A DNA stretch of 64,000 nucleotides from an uncultured Flavobacteriaceae bacterium (lineage in GTDB: Bacteria > Bacteroidota > Bacteroidia > Flavobacteriales > Flavobacteriaceae): NCBI GenBank assembly GCA_947502975.1, contig CANNBV010000001.1:868001-932000 (forward strand). Direction: 5' to 3'. The translations under genes were made by a program, and so were the position numbers. Positions within the stretch are counted from its first letter, which is position 1. Each line of letters starts with the position of its first letter. Below the pieces are notes generated by a model, which did not search any database, was not told where the DNA came from, and saw nothing but the letters and a program-made list of their open reading frames with translations. Below, in pieces: positions 43,579 through 53,939 of the stretch.

Positions 43579-45829
43579 AACACTAACCAAAACCTTTATT
43601 CTTTTACTAGTAATAACTGCTTTTAGTTGTAAGACAGAATCAAATAATAGTAATGCCAATACTTCCGAAGCAACAACACCCTACGATGCCAAGGTAGATT
43701 CTTTGATGAGTTTAATGACACCTCAGGAAAAAATAGGGCAAACCGTTATGTATAGTGGTGGTTGGAGTGTTACGGGCCCTGTGGTAAGTTCTAATAATCA
43801 AAAATTTATAAAAGAAGGTAGTGTCGGTGCTATGTTGAACGTGTATTCGGTAAAAGGCACACGAGATTTGCAAAAAATGGCAGTTGAAGAAACACGCTTG
43901 GGTATTCCGTTGTTGTTTGGTTATGATGTCATTCATGGGTTCAAAACTATTTTTCCTATCAATTTAGGACTAGCCGCAAGCTGGGATTTAGAAGATATTG
44001 AAAAAGGCTCGAGAATTGCTGCTGAAGAAGCATCCGCAGAAGGCATACATTGGACATTCGCACCTATGGTAGACATCGCTCGAGACCCACGTTGGGGAAG
44101 AATTTCTGAAGGTGCTGGCGAAGATGTGTATTTGGGGAGTGAGATTGCAAAAGCTTACGTAAAAGGATTTCAAGGCGATGATTTATCAAAACACAATACG
44201 ATTCTGGCATGCGCAAAACACTTTGTAGGCTATGGCGCAGCGCAAGCAGGTCGAGATTATCATACTGTAAATATGGGAATGGACGAACTCAGAAATGTGT
44301 ATCTGCCCCCATTTGAAGCTGCAGTTGATGCTGGTGTGGAAACATTTATGACAGCATTTAATGAGGTAAACGGTGTGCCGGCAACTGGAAATAAATTCAT
44401 TTTTAGAGATATTTTACGTGATGAATGGGGTTTTAATGGTTTTGTGGTGACGGATTATACAGCCATTAATGAATTAGTCATGCACGGGTTTGCGGAAGAT
44501 AGAAAGCATGCTACGGAATTGGCAATTAAGGCTGGTGTAGATCAAGATATGATGAGTAGCGCCAACCGAGAGTTTTTAGAAGAATTGGCTAATGAAGGAA
44601 CGGTAAATATAGCATTAATCAATGATGCTTGTAGACGTATTCTTTTAGCAAAATATAAATTAGGATTGTTTGATGACCCCTATAGATATTGCGATGAGCA
44701 AAGAGAAAAAGAAGTAGTTTACAAACCAGAGTTTTTAGAAGCGGCAAGAAAATCGGCAGCGATGTGTTCGGTGCTATTGAAGAATGATGATGAGACATTG
44801 CCATTAGATAAAAATCAAACCATTGCATTAATTGGTCCATTAGTAAAAGACAAAGAAAATATTCTAGGTAATTGGGGTGCTGCTGGTGACCGAAAAGGAA
44901 AGGCCATTAGCATTCATCAAGGTATTCAAGACTATGTAGCAGATTCTAAAATAATATTTGCTAAAGGTTGTGAGATTGAAGGCGACGATGCAAGTGAGTT
45001 TGGTCAAGCCATTAGTGCTGCTAGAAGAGCAGATAAAGTTGTCATGGTACTAGGAGAAGATTATGATATGAGTGGTGAAGCTGCCAGTAGAACCAATATT
45101 AAATTGCCAGGGCGTCAAACAGATTTAATAAAAGCCATTAGAAAAGCGGTGCCAAATAAAAAAATCATTTTGGTATTGATGAATGGTCGCCCTTTAGATT
45201 TATCTGAAGAAGATATACTTGCTGATGCCATTTTAGAAACTTGGTTTCCTGGAACTAGCGGCGGTTATGGTGTGGCCGATGTGTTGTTTGGAGCTTACAA
45301 TCCCTCAGCAAAATTACCAGTTACCTTTCCAAGAACATTAGGACAAGTACCTATTTATTATAACATGAAAAACACAGGGAGACCGATTCCTGATCACGAT
45401 CCACATGAAGACTATAAATCTCATTATTTAGATACACCAAATACACCTCTGTATCCCTTTGGTCATGGATTGAGCTATACCACGTTTGAATATTCAGATA
45501 CAGAATTTTCTAGTAAAATCATTGGTTTTTCAGATACCCTAACAGTCTCTGCTACCATTACAAATACAGGAGATTATGATGGATATGAAGTGGTGCAGTT
45601 CTATGTTCATGATAAGGTTGGAAGTATCACTAGACCTGTAAAGGAGTTGAAGGGGTTCCAAAAAGTATTCCTTAAAAAGGGAGAAAGTAAAACTGTAAGT
45701 TTTGAGTTGTCAGCAGAGGATTTAAAGTTTTACAACCTTGAAGAATTTACAGTAGAACCTGGAGTATTTGAAATTGCCATTAAAGGCACTTCAGATTTTG
45801 ATTTTGAACAGTCATTTATACTAGAATAG
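43571..45829 (+). CDS. GH3 beta-glucosidase-type glycoside hydrolase
   Basis: 752 residues with a lipoprotein signal ('ITAFSCKTES'). Family 3 landmarks: 'TFAPMVDIARDPRWGRISEG', 'ACAKHFVGYGAAQAGRDYH', the nucleophile Asp295 in 'GFVVTDYTAINELV', the C-terminal domain 'VMVLGEDYDMSGEAASR', and a fibronectin-III-like tail ('VVQFYVHDKVGSITRPVKEL'). BglX-like exo-acting periplasmic enzyme releasing single sugars. Next to two GH144-like enzymes it would fit a sophoro-oligosaccharide-cleaving glucosidase. Confidence 0.93.
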   Translation: MNKTLTKTFILLLVITAFSCKTESNNSNANTSEATTPYDAKVDSLMSLMTPQEKIGQTVMYSGGWSVTGPVVSSNNQKFIKEGSVGAMLNVYSVKGTRDLQKMAVEETRLGIPLLFGYDVIHGFKTIFPINLGLAASWDLEDIEKGSRIAAEEASAEGIHWTFAPMVDIARDPRWGRISEGAGEDVYLGSEIAKAYVKGFQGDDLSKHNTILACAKHFVGYGAAQAGRDYHTVNMGMDELRNVYLPPFEAAVDAGVETFMTAFNEVNGVPATGNKFIFRDILRDEWGFNGFVVTDYTAINELVMHGFAEDRKHATELAIKAGVDQDMMSSANREFLEELANEGTVNIALINDACRRILLAKYKLGLFDDPYRYCDEQREKEVVYKPEFLEAARKSAAMCSVLLKNDDETLPLDKNQTIALIGPLVKDKENILGNWGAAGDRKGKAISIHQGIQDYVADSKIIFAKGCEIEGDDASEFGQAISAARRADKVVMVLGEDYDMSGEAASRTNIKLPGRQTDLIKAIRKAVPNKKIILVLMNGRPLDLSEEDILADAILETWFPGTSGGYGVADVLFGAYNPSAKLPVTFPRTLGQVPIYYNMKNTGRPIPDHDPHEDYKSHYLDTPNTPLYPFGHGLSYTTFEYSDTEFSSKIIGFSDTLTVSATITNTGDYDGYEVVQFYVHDKVGSITRPVKELKGFQKVFLKKGESKTVSFELSAEDLKFYNLEEFTVEPGVFEIAIKGTSDFDFEQSFILE

Positions 45830-45841
45830 ATTAATAGCAAT

Positions 45842-45868
45842 GGCCTGCCGCGGATGGTGTGGTAGGTT
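45842..45868 (+). terminator. weak G+C-rich hairpin between GH3 and GH2 genes
   Basis: GGCCTGCC (45842-45849) can pair with GGTAGGTT (45861-45868) using three G-T pairs, followed by TT. It is an unusually G+C-rich patch in this region. Weak attenuator or a repeat remnant. Confidence 0.3.
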
Positions 45869-45892
45869 TTAACCAAATCAAAATATTTTAAT

Positions 45893-48523
45893 TTGAAAGC
45901 AGTCCAATCGATAAGCTATAGATTAGTTGCACTATTGTTGTTTTTGGTGCTGAAACCACTTGTTTCTGATGGTCAAACAGTTACTATCAACTTAGGGTGG
46001 CAATTTATTTTGGGTGAAAAAACTTCTGAAAACTGGCAAACTGTAAACCTACCACACACTTGGAATAAAAAGGATGCTTTTGATGATGAAAAAGGCTATT
46101 TCAAGGGCGTCGGTTGGTACAAGAAACAGTTATTTTTTTCAAAAGACAAAGCGGACTTAATTCACTATATATATTTTAAAGGTGTCAATCAAGAAACCGA
46201 TGTGTATGTTAATGGACATCATGTTGGGAATCACAAAGGAGGTTATACCGCTTTTAATTTCAACATTTCTAAATGGATAAATTATGATGTATATAACTTG
46301 ATAGAAGTTAAAGTTGATAACAGTCATAACTTAAATATTCCGCCTTTAGATGCAGATTTTACATTTTATGGAGGCATCTATCGTGATGTACAGCTTATTT
46401 CAAAACCCAAGCAGCACATATCTTTATCTGATTATGCCTCAGATGGGTTTTATGTAGATTATTATTCGGTTTCCGAGGAAAAAGCAGGGGTTAGTGTTAA
46501 AATATTAATTGATAATTTTGAGACTAAAGCTGTAAATACTCAAATAAAAGTTGCCGTTCTTGATACAGAAAACAATCCTGTTTTTGATAAAAATTTGAAA
46601 TTTAAAAGTAGCGCAGAAGCATCTGAGGCTGTAAGCGTTAAGTTTTCGGAATTGTATAATCCTAAGTTGTGGTCGCCACAATCCCCTTATCTCTATAAAG
46701 TACACCTTCAATTGCTTGATGAAAATGGTAAAGTTTTAGATGAAAAATGGCAGAATATAGCATTTCGGTGGGTAAGCATTGATGCTGAAAAAGGCTTCTT
46801 TTTAAATGGTAAGCCTATAAAACTTATTGGTGTAAATCGTCATCAAGATTATGAGGGTTACGGAAATGCAGTGCCAATGGAACTTCAAAAAAAAGATATT
46901 CACCTTATAAAAGAAATGGGTGCAAATGTGTTGCGAAATGCGCACTATCCGCAATCTCGAGAATTATATGATTTATGCGATAAACTTGGAATTTTAGTCT
47001 GGACAGAAATCCCAGTTGTGAATAAAGTTACCGATACAAAAGCGTTTTTTGAGGTGTGTCATAACATGCAAAAAGAACACATCAAACAATATTACAATCA
47101 TCCTTCGGTGGTGATGTTTGGTTACATGAATGAGATTTATTTGCGTTTAGCATTTGATAATGCATCTTCAGCAACCGAAAAAGAGAATCAAAAAAAAGCG
47201 GCATTAGAGTTAGCAAAGCAATTGGAGCAATTAACTCGAGATTTAGCATCAGATCGCATCACGGTAATGGCTGGACATTTAAACGAATTATACAACGAAA
47301 CGGGTATTGCAGATTTGCCGATGCTGTTTGGTTGGAACTTATACTTTGGTTGGTATGATAAAGACATTCCAGATTTGGGTATCTTTTTAGATGAACAACA
47401 TCAACGATACCCAAATCGGTCTTTATTGCTATCGGAATACGGGCCAGGGGCAGATGCTAGAATTTTCACTAAAACGCCTAAAAAGTTCGATTTTTCAATA
47501 GAATATCAATCAAAATTGCACCAATCTTATTACCAGCAAATTACTGAAAGACCATATATGACAGGAATGACGGCATGGAATTTTGCAGATTTTGGCTCTG
47601 AGTTTAGAGGTGATGCTATACCGCATATTAATCAAAAAGGTTTGATTCAATATGATAGAACACCCAAGGAGATTTACTATTGGTACAAGTCGGTTTTGGA
47701 TAAAAGTGAACCTTTTGTTCATATTGCTGCGTCATATTTGGAGGGGCTAACACTTTTTGGTGCCGACAGTTATCCAGTGCAATTCTATTCTAATCAGAAT
47801 GAAGGAGACTTGTTTTTGAATGATGAAAAACTTCAACGTGTGTCTTTTAAAAACGGTTTGGCAACTGTTGATATGCCTTTTAAAGATGGAAGTAACACAA
47901 TAAAGTTGATTACAGATTCTATTTCAGAAGAACGTATCATCACGCTTTCAAAAATAAAAAGTTTAAATTTTGAAACCTTTTCTCGTTTCGGAATTAATGT
48001 GGGATCTCACTTTTACTTCAAAGATAAAATACATCAAATAACATTTATTCCAGATCAAGTTTACCAAGAGGGAAGTTTTGGATATATTGATGGTGAAACC
48101 TATCAACTGAGTAAAGATAAACATCAGGGCATTCCATATAGCATAAGGAATACGGATTCTGATCCGCTTTTTCAAACGATGTTAGAAGGATGTACAAATT
48201 ATAAATTAGATATTCCGAAAGGGGCTTATAAAGTGACACTATTTTTCGTAGAACCAAAAATAAAACCTGTTGAGAATATCTATAATTTAAGCTCTAAAAC
48301 TGAAACAGTAATTGAAAAGAAAGCGCAACGCATTTTCGATATTTATTTGAATGATTACTGTATTGAAAGTGATTTTAATATGGCAGCACAATATCCCGAG
48401 AAATATGGTGTAGAAAAACAAGCTTTGGTACATGTTGAAAATAATAAAGGTTTAGATATTACACTAAAACCTGTTGAAGGTAAACCAGTATTAAGTGGTA
48501 TTTTAATTGAAAAATTGAACTGA
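45893..48523 (+). CDS. GH2 glycoside hydrolase with C-terminal malectin-like domain
   Basis: 876 residues from a TTG start giving a signal peptide ending 'VSDGQT'. GH2 sugar-binding, Ig-like and TIM-barrel domains are followed by a malectin-like C-terminal domain (about 690-876, 'FSRFGINVGSHFYF'). The general acid/base is Glu414 in 'VMFGYMNEIYLR' and the nucleophile Glu515 in 'LLLSEYGPGADA'. GH2 in PULs is commonly beta-galactosidase, beta-glucuronidase or beta-mannosidase; the specificity is open here. One-base overlap with the esterase start. Confidence 0.9.
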   Translation: MKAVQSISYRLVALLLFLVLKPLVSDGQTVTINLGWQFILGEKTSENWQTVNLPHTWNKKDAFDDEKGYFKGVGWYKKQLFFSKDKADLIHYIYFKGVNQETDVYVNGHHVGNHKGGYTAFNFNISKWINYDVYNLIEVKVDNSHNLNIPPLDADFTFYGGIYRDVQLISKPKQHISLSDYASDGFYVDYYSVSEEKAGVSVKILIDNFETKAVNTQIKVAVLDTENNPVFDKNLKFKSSAEASEAVSVKFSELYNPKLWSPQSPYLYKVHLQLLDENGKVLDEKWQNIAFRWVSIDAEKGFFLNGKPIKLIGVNRHQDYEGYGNAVPMELQKKDIHLIKEMGANVLRNAHYPQSRELYDLCDKLGILVWTEIPVVNKVTDTKAFFEVCHNMQKEHIKQYYNHPSVVMFGYMNEIYLRLAFDNASSATEKENQKKAALELAKQLEQLTRDLASDRITVMAGHLNELYNETGIADLPMLFGWNLYFGWYDKDIPDLGIFLDEQHQRYPNRSLLLSEYGPGADARIFTKTPKKFDFSIEYQSKLHQSYYQQITERPYMTGMTAWNFADFGSEFRGDAIPHINQKGLIQYDRTPKEIYYWYKSVLDKSEPFVHIAASYLEGLTLFGADSYPVQFYSNQNEGDLFLNDEKLQRVSFKNGLATVDMPFKDGSNTIKLITDSISEERIITLSKIKSLNFETFSRFGINVGSHFYFKDKIHQITFIPDQVYQEGSFGYIDGETYQLSKDKHQGIPYSIRNTDSDPLFQTMLEGCTNYKLDIPKGAYKVTLFFVEPKIKPVENIYNLSSKTETVIEKKAQRIFDIYLNDYCIESDFNMAAQYPEKYGVEKQALVHVENNKGLDITLKPVEGKPVLSGILIEKLN

Positions 48524-49407
48524 TGAAACACAGACTTTTTAGAATTGCTTTTTTCTTTACAATGGTCGTGTTTTCACAAAATAAAGCGACTTATACATAT
48601 AATATAAAAGGTTCAGATACTTTAAAACTGGATGTTTATACGCCCGATGATATCAATAAAAATGATAGACTTCCAGTAGTTTTATGGATGCATGGAGGCG
48701 GTTTTTCTGGAGGAAGTAGGGCTAATGTAGATGAAGTTAAATTCATGGAATATCTCACTAAAAATGGATACATCGGCATCTCAATTTCATATAGGCTATT
48801 ATTAAAAGACTCTAAAACAGGTTCAGGCTGTAATTGTCCAAAAACCTTTAAATTAGATATTTTTAGACAAGCTGCTATAGATTATTTAGATGCCGCGAAA
48901 TATATAGTCGAACACAAAACAAAGCTTCAAGTAGACCCGACAAAAATTGTCGCTGGAGGTAGTAGTGCAGGAGCTGAAGGTGTTTTAAATGCGGTATACC
49001 AAAAACATTTTTTTGTTGATGATACTTCAAAGTATGAAAGCATAAATTTTGCTGGAGTAATGTCATTAGCAGGAGCTTTGGTAAATGCAAGTTATATATC
49101 AGAAGAAAATGCAATACCAACTGTGTTATTTCATGGAACTGAGGATAATTTAGTGCCAGTCGGAAAAGCACCACATCATTATTGCAAACCTGATAGATTA
49201 GGGTATATGATTTTAGAAGGATCGGAAATTATTGCTAACAAATTACATGAGCTAGATGCATCTTATTATTTTCATAAAGTTGTAGGTGGTCGCCATGAAC
49301 TATGTCAAATCCCTTTCTCAGAATTAGATAACATTCTTGATTTTTTTGATAAAACAATCAATAAAAATGAAGTCATTCAAACCAAACATATTATTCAAAA
49401 GAACTGA
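48523..49407 (+). CDS. exported esterase/lipase (alpha/beta-hydrolase)
   Basis: 294 residues with a signal peptide ('FTMVVFSQNK'). The oxyanion motif HGGG ('LWMHGGGFSGGSRA') and nucleophile elbow G-S-S-A-G (Ser148) match hormone-sensitive-lipase/carboxylesterase-type enzymes, with 'GRHELCQIP' as the His region. Second esterase of the PUL, and unrelated in detail to the one at 42.8 kb, so the glycan probably carries at least one kind of ester substituent. One-base overlaps with GH2 and sulfatase genes. Confidence 0.82.
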   Translation: MKHRLFRIAFFFTMVVFSQNKATYTYNIKGSDTLKLDVYTPDDINKNDRLPVVLWMHGGGFSGGSRANVDEVKFMEYLTKNGYIGISISYRLLLKDSKTGSGCNCPKTFKLDIFRQAAIDYLDAAKYIVEHKTKLQVDPTKIVAGGSSAGAEGVLNAVYQKHFFVDDTSKYESINFAGVMSLAGALVNASYISEENAIPTVLFHGTEDNLVPVGKAPHHYCKPDRLGYMILEGSEIIANKLHELDASYYFHKVVGGRHELCQIPFSELDNILDFFDKTINKNEVIQTKHIIQKN

Positions 49408-51071
49408 TGAAAAAAATAGTCTATATTTTACTAATCTTATTATCGTTTCAATCTTGTAAAAATGATAAAACAGAAGCAGATAATCAAACAGCTAAGAGAC
49501 CAAACATCATTTTTATAATGGCTGATGACCATGCAACTCAGGCCATTAGTGCCTATGGGCATCCCATTAGTCAACTAGCACCAACACCAAATATCGATAG
49601 GCTAGCTGACGAGGGCGCAATTTTTAAAAATAACTTTTGTACCAATTCCATTTGTGGTCCTAGTCGTGCTGTTATTCTGACAGGAAAACATAGCCATATC
49701 AACGGTTTTAGAATGAATGGCAATCGTTTTGATGGCAACCAACAAACCTTCCCTAAGTTATTGCAAAATGCTGGATATAAAACTGCTATGTTTGGGAAAT
49801 GGCATTTACATGGAATGCCTCAAGGATTTGATTATTGGAATATTTTGCAAGATCAGGGCAATTATTACAATCCTAATTTTATTAAAATTAATGAACAAAC
49901 AAAAGAGGCGGACACAACCATGGTTATGGGGTATGCTACGGATATTGTAACTGAAGATGCTATTCGTTACTTAAATGAAATTAAAGATGATAAACAGCCT
50001 TTTATGCTCATGGTACAGCATAAGGCACCACATAGAAACTGGATGCCGGCACTTCGTCATGCTAATAAATATGATGATGTAATCTTTCCAGTTCCTGATA
50101 CATATTTTACCAACCATGAAGGTTCCACAGCCTCAAAAGAGCAATACCAAACGATTTATCGAGATATGTATGAAGGTCATGATTTAAAAATGACTAAGGA
50201 AAAAGGTAGCTCAGAATTAGCACATAATCCATGGAAAACAGATTTCAAGCGTTTAACACCTGAACAAAAAGAGGTTTGGAATAAAGCATATCAAGCTAAA
50301 AATGATGCGTTTCATGATGCCAATCTAAAAGGCAAAGATTTAGACTTATGGAAGCTGCAACGTTATTTACAAGACTATTTAGCTACCGTTGCAGCCGTTG
50401 ATGAAGGTGTTGGACGAATTTTAGATTATTTAAAAGAAAACAATCTCGAAGAAAATGCCATTGTAGTTTATACCACAGATCAAGGGTTTTATTTAGGTGA
50501 AAAAGGATGGTTTGATAAACGTTTTATGTATGAAGAGTCTCTATCGATGCCAATGTTGATGCGCTATCCAAAAGCTATAAAAGCAGGTTCGGAAGTCACA
50601 GCATTGACCCAAAACTTAGATTTTGCTGAAACCTTTTTAGATTTTGCGGGCGTACAAATTCCAGAAGATATGCAAGGGAAATCCTTAAAACCATTAGTAA
50701 CAAATGCTGTTGACGATGATGATTTTCGGGACGCTATTTATTATCATTATTACGACTTTCCAGCATTTCACATGGTGAAAAAAATGAATGGTGTACGCAC
50801 CAAACGCTTTAAATTAATCCATGTGTTTGATGATATTAATGAGTGGGAACTGTATGATTTAAAGGAAGACCCATCTGAAGTTAATAATGTTATAGACGAT
50901 GATGCTTATAATGAAATTGAACAGATTTTGCGACAAAGATTGGCAGAATTACAGGAGCAATATAATGTTACCGAAAAGGAATTTGAGCGTGCCAATAAAG
51001 AGCAAATAAAAAAAGCTTATAAAGGCTTTGAACGTTTACGAGGACAACCTATGGAAGCATATGAACACTAA
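49407..51071 (+). CDS. S1-family sulfatase (FGly-dependent), lipoprotein
   Basis: 554 residues. Lipobox 'FQSCKND'. 'IIFIMADDHATQAISAYG' supplies metal-binding Asp residues. The FGly motif is CGPSR (Cys83), and 'FGKWHLHG' and 'VYTTDQGFYLGEKGWFDKR' are typical of family S1. The Cys must be converted to formylglycine by an anaerobic or aerobic maturase not in this window. Related FGly enzymes also act as phosphodiesterases, so the sulfate assignment is a family inference. Confidence 0.9.
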   Translation: MKKIVYILLILLSFQSCKNDKTEADNQTAKRPNIIFIMADDHATQAISAYGHPISQLAPTPNIDRLADEGAIFKNNFCTNSICGPSRAVILTGKHSHINGFRMNGNRFDGNQQTFPKLLQNAGYKTAMFGKWHLHGMPQGFDYWNILQDQGNYYNPNFIKINEQTKEADTTMVMGYATDIVTEDAIRYLNEIKDDKQPFMLMVQHKAPHRNWMPALRHANKYDDVIFPVPDTYFTNHEGSTASKEQYQTIYRDMYEGHDLKMTKEKGSSELAHNPWKTDFKRLTPEQKEVWNKAYQAKNDAFHDANLKGKDLDLWKLQRYLQDYLATVAAVDEGVGRILDYLKENNLEENAIVVYTTDQGFYLGEKGWFDKRFMYEESLSMPMLMRYPKAIKAGSEVTALTQNLDFAETFLDFAGVQIPEDMQGKSLKPLVTNAVDDDDFRDAIYYHYYDFPAFHMVKKMNGVRTKRFKLIHVFDDINEWELYDLKEDPSEVNNVIDDDAYNEIEQILRQRLAELQEQYNVTEKEFERANKEQIKKAYKGFERLRGQPMEAYEH

Positions 51072-52911
51072 ACAATTTAAAATAGTAATTGGGTTGTCAA
51101 TTCTTATTGGGTTCCAAGCCTGTAAGCAGACGGCTGATGAAGAAGAGGTTTCTAAAACTACTTTAGAGTATAAAAAGAAATTTAAAACCTATTGCAATCC
51201 ATTAGATATAGACTATACCTATATGGTTTACAATTCAAGCAGAAATTTATCTTACCGCTCGGGTGCTGATCCTGCAGTAATTGAATTTCGCGGCGAATAT
51301 TATATGTTCGTTACACGTTCTTTTGGGTACTGGCATTCCACAGATATGGTAAACTGGGATTTTATTAAACCTCAACAATGGTTTTTTGAAGGTTGCAACG
51401 CGCCTACTGCTTTTAATTACAAAGATTCGTTGGTATATTTTGCAGGAGATCCTGCAGGTTATGGAAGTATTCTTTATACCGACGACCCAAAAAAAGGAAC
51501 ATGGAAACCTACAGCTTCCATTTCGAAAAACATTCAAGATTCTGAGTTATTTATCGATGATGATGGTAAGACGTATTTGTATTGGGGTTCATCTAATGTA
51601 CACCCAATTCGGGTAAAAATGCTAAACAAGAAAGATCGTTTCTTGGAAACTGGTGTAAAAGAAGAATTAATCAATTTGGTTGAGGAAAAACATGGATGGG
51701 AGCGTTTTGGAGAAAATAATTTTCACCCTAGTTTGAAAGAAGGCTATATGGAAGGCGCTTCCATGACAAAGCACAACGGGAAATATTATTTGCAGTATGC
51801 CGCTCCGGGTACTCAGTTTAATGTATATGCAGATGGTGTTTATATTGGCGATACACCTTTGGGGCCATTCACTTACATGAAAAACAACCCGATGAGTTTT
51901 AAACCAGGAGGGTTTACCAATGGCGCGGGACACGGTATTACCGTAAAACAAACCAACTGGCAATATTGGCATTTTGCAACGATGGCATTAGCCTCTAATG
52001 CACAGTGGGAACGCCGTTTGTGCATGTTTCCCACGTATTTTGATGATGATGGATTAATGTATAGCACTACGGACTATGGAGACTATCCGCGTTTTGCTCC
52101 CAATCATCCCAAAAAAGCAGGACAGCATAATGGTTGGATGCTACTTTCCTATAAAGGAAATACTACAGTGTCATCATCCTTGGCGCAAATCATGAAATTC
52201 ACTTCAAATAATGATGAGGTAGAAGTCTCCGAATTACCCCTTGAGAGAACTACAAATGGTAATATTATCTCGAAAGTATTGACAGATGAAAACCCAAAAA
52301 CTTTTTGGGTAGCAGAAGCCAATAATGAACAACAATGGATAAAGATTGAAATGTTAAATTCTGGAAAGATTTATGCATTTCAGTTGAATTTTCATGATCA
52401 TGAGTCTGGAATCTATACACGAACTGAAGGTTTAAGACACCGTTTCAGTATAGATGTATCAGAAGATGGTGAACATTGGCAAACTGTAGTCGATCGAAGC
52501 AAAAGCAGTTTAGATGCGCCTAATGCTTATATTGAATTAGAAAACCCTGTTGAGGCAAAGTATGTATGTTACAATAATATAGAAGTGCCAGGAGCAAATT
52601 TTGCCATGTCGGAGTTTAGAGTATTTGGTTTAGGCAATGGTGAAATACCCAAAAATGTAGAGGGTTTCAGCGTGAAACGTGAAAGTGATAGAAGAGATGT
52701 AGCATTCTCTTGGGATCCTGTGAAAGGCGCTCAGGGTTATAATATCCGTTGGGGAATAGCTCCCGATAAATTATACCAATCATGGTTAGTATATGATACC
52801 AATCAACATTTTATGCGTTGTTTGGATCGAGATACTTCATACTATTTTAGTATTGAAGCATTTAATGAAAACGGAATTTCTGAAAGGACCGAAATCTTAT
52901 TTATTGAATAA
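51061..52911 (+). CDS. GH43 glycoside hydrolase with F5/8C and fibronectin-III domains
   Basis: 616 residues from ATG 51061 (lipoprotein signal 'LIGFQACKQT'; overlaps the sulfatase stop by 11 bp). Five-bladed propeller with the GH43 triad: base Asp70 ('SGADPAVIEF'), pKa-modulating Asp160 ('IQDSELFIDD') and acid Glu231 ('GYMEGASMTK'). It is followed by a discoidin/F5-8C-type domain (about 390-535) and a fibronectin-III domain (about 535-616). Family activities include arabinofuranosidase, xylosidase and exo-galactanase; the specific one cannot be read from sequence. Confidence 0.88.
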   Translation: MNTKQFKIVIGLSILIGFQACKQTADEEEVSKTTLEYKKKFKTYCNPLDIDYTYMVYNSSRNLSYRSGADPAVIEFRGEYYMFVTRSFGYWHSTDMVNWDFIKPQQWFFEGCNAPTAFNYKDSLVYFAGDPAGYGSILYTDDPKKGTWKPTASISKNIQDSELFIDDDGKTYLYWGSSNVHPIRVKMLNKKDRFLETGVKEELINLVEEKHGWERFGENNFHPSLKEGYMEGASMTKHNGKYYLQYAAPGTQFNVYADGVYIGDTPLGPFTYMKNNPMSFKPGGFTNGAGHGITVKQTNWQYWHFATMALASNAQWERRLCMFPTYFDDDGLMYSTTDYGDYPRFAPNHPKKAGQHNGWMLLSYKGNTTVSSSLAQIMKFTSNNDEVEVSELPLERTTNGNIISKVLTDENPKTFWVAEANNEQQWIKIEMLNSGKIYAFQLNFHDHESGIYTRTEGLRHRFSIDVSEDGEHWQTVVDRSKSSLDAPNAYIELENPVEAKYVCYNNIEVPGANFAMSEFRVFGLGNGEIPKNVEGFSVKRESDRRDVAFSWDPVKGAQGYNIRWGIAPDKLYQSWLVYDTNQHFMRCLDRDTSYYFSIEAFNENGISERTEILFIE

Positions 52912-52918
52912 ATAATTT

Positions 52919-53755
52919 ATGAAAAAGTTAATCTCATTTTTATTGTTATGTTTTAGTTTCTGCCTTGTTCAAGGTCAAGAAACTACAAAAATAATGACCT
53001 ACAATATAAAATTAGATTATCCTAAAGAAGGTAAAAATAGTTGGAACAACAGAAAAGATTGGATAGCAAGACAAATCAAGTTTTACGAACCAGATATTTT
53101 TGGTGTACAAGAAGCATTACCAAACCAAATGCAATATTTAGATACTACATTTGTTGATTTTAAATATGTTGGCGTTGGGCGCGATGATGGAAAAAACAAA
53201 GGTGAGTATTCTGCTATTTTCTATAATACACTAAAGTTTAAAGTCATTGAAAGCGGTACGTTTTGGTTATCTGAAACACCAGATAAAGTATCTATGGGAT
53301 GGGATGCTGTTTGCAATCGCATTTGTTCCTATGCGCTTTTTAAAAACAAAAAGACGAAGCAACAGTTTTGGATATTTAACACACATTTTGATCATGTAGG
53401 GGAAATTGCAAGAATGGAAAGTCCTAAACTTATTTTAAAGAGAATAGAAGAATTGAATATTAATAATCTACCTATCATCTTAATGGGTGATTTTAATTTA
53501 GAACCAAATACTGAGAATATTCAGCTCATAAAAAAGTATTTGCATGATACTAAAGAAATTTCTAAATCAATTCCTTTTGGACCAGAAGGTACTTTTAACG
53601 GTTTTAATTTTGATAAACCTATAACCCGACGTATTGATTATATCTTCGTTAGTAATAATATCAACGTTAAAAAGTATGCCGTTTTAAGCGATTCTAAAGA
53701 TTGTAAATATCCTTCAGATCACCTGCCAGTTTATATCGAATTAGGGAGCAATTAG
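52919..53755 (+). CDS. exported endonuclease/exonuclease/phosphatase-fold hydrolase
   Basis: 278 residues with a signal peptide ending 'LVQGQET'. EEP superfamily motifs: 'MTYNIKLDYP', 'DIFGVQEAL', 'FNTHFDHVG', 'LMGDFNLEPN' and 'RRIDYIFV ... SDHLPVY'. The superfamily includes nucleases, inositol phosphatases and sphingomyelinase-type phosphodiesterases. Export and position inside the PUL argue against a DNA repair nuclease and suggest a phosphate-ester-cleaving role on the glycan or its substituents (inference). Confidence 0.85.
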   Translation: MKKLISFLLLCFSFCLVQGQETTKIMTYNIKLDYPKEGKNSWNNRKDWIARQIKFYEPDIFGVQEALPNQMQYLDTTFVDFKYVGVGRDDGKNKGEYSAIFYNTLKFKVIESGTFWLSETPDKVSMGWDAVCNRICSYALFKNKKTKQQFWIFNTHFDHVGEIARMESPKLILKRIEELNINNLPIILMGDFNLEPNTENIQLIKKYLHDTKEISKSIPFGPEGTFNGFNFDKPITRRIDYIFVSNNINVKKYAVLSDSKDCKYPSDHLPVYIELGSN

Positions 53756-53939
53756 ATTCAGTTTTCTAATTTTAACAAGAAATATAGTTATCTAAAAAAA
53801 ACTGTTTTTAGAAATTTATTGAACTTCAGAAAAAAATCATTCGAAACAGTACTTTATACATTTCGTGTCAATTTTTAAACATATGATTATTGTTATTTAT
53901 TAAAATTTGTTGATTTTTGATAAAACCAAAAAACTAATA

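Noticed and set aside
53791-53812. TCTAAAAA/TTTTTAGA inverted repeat between the EEP and second sulfatase genes
   Set aside because: Almost entirely A-T pairs with no T-tract after it; too weak to call a terminator or operator.
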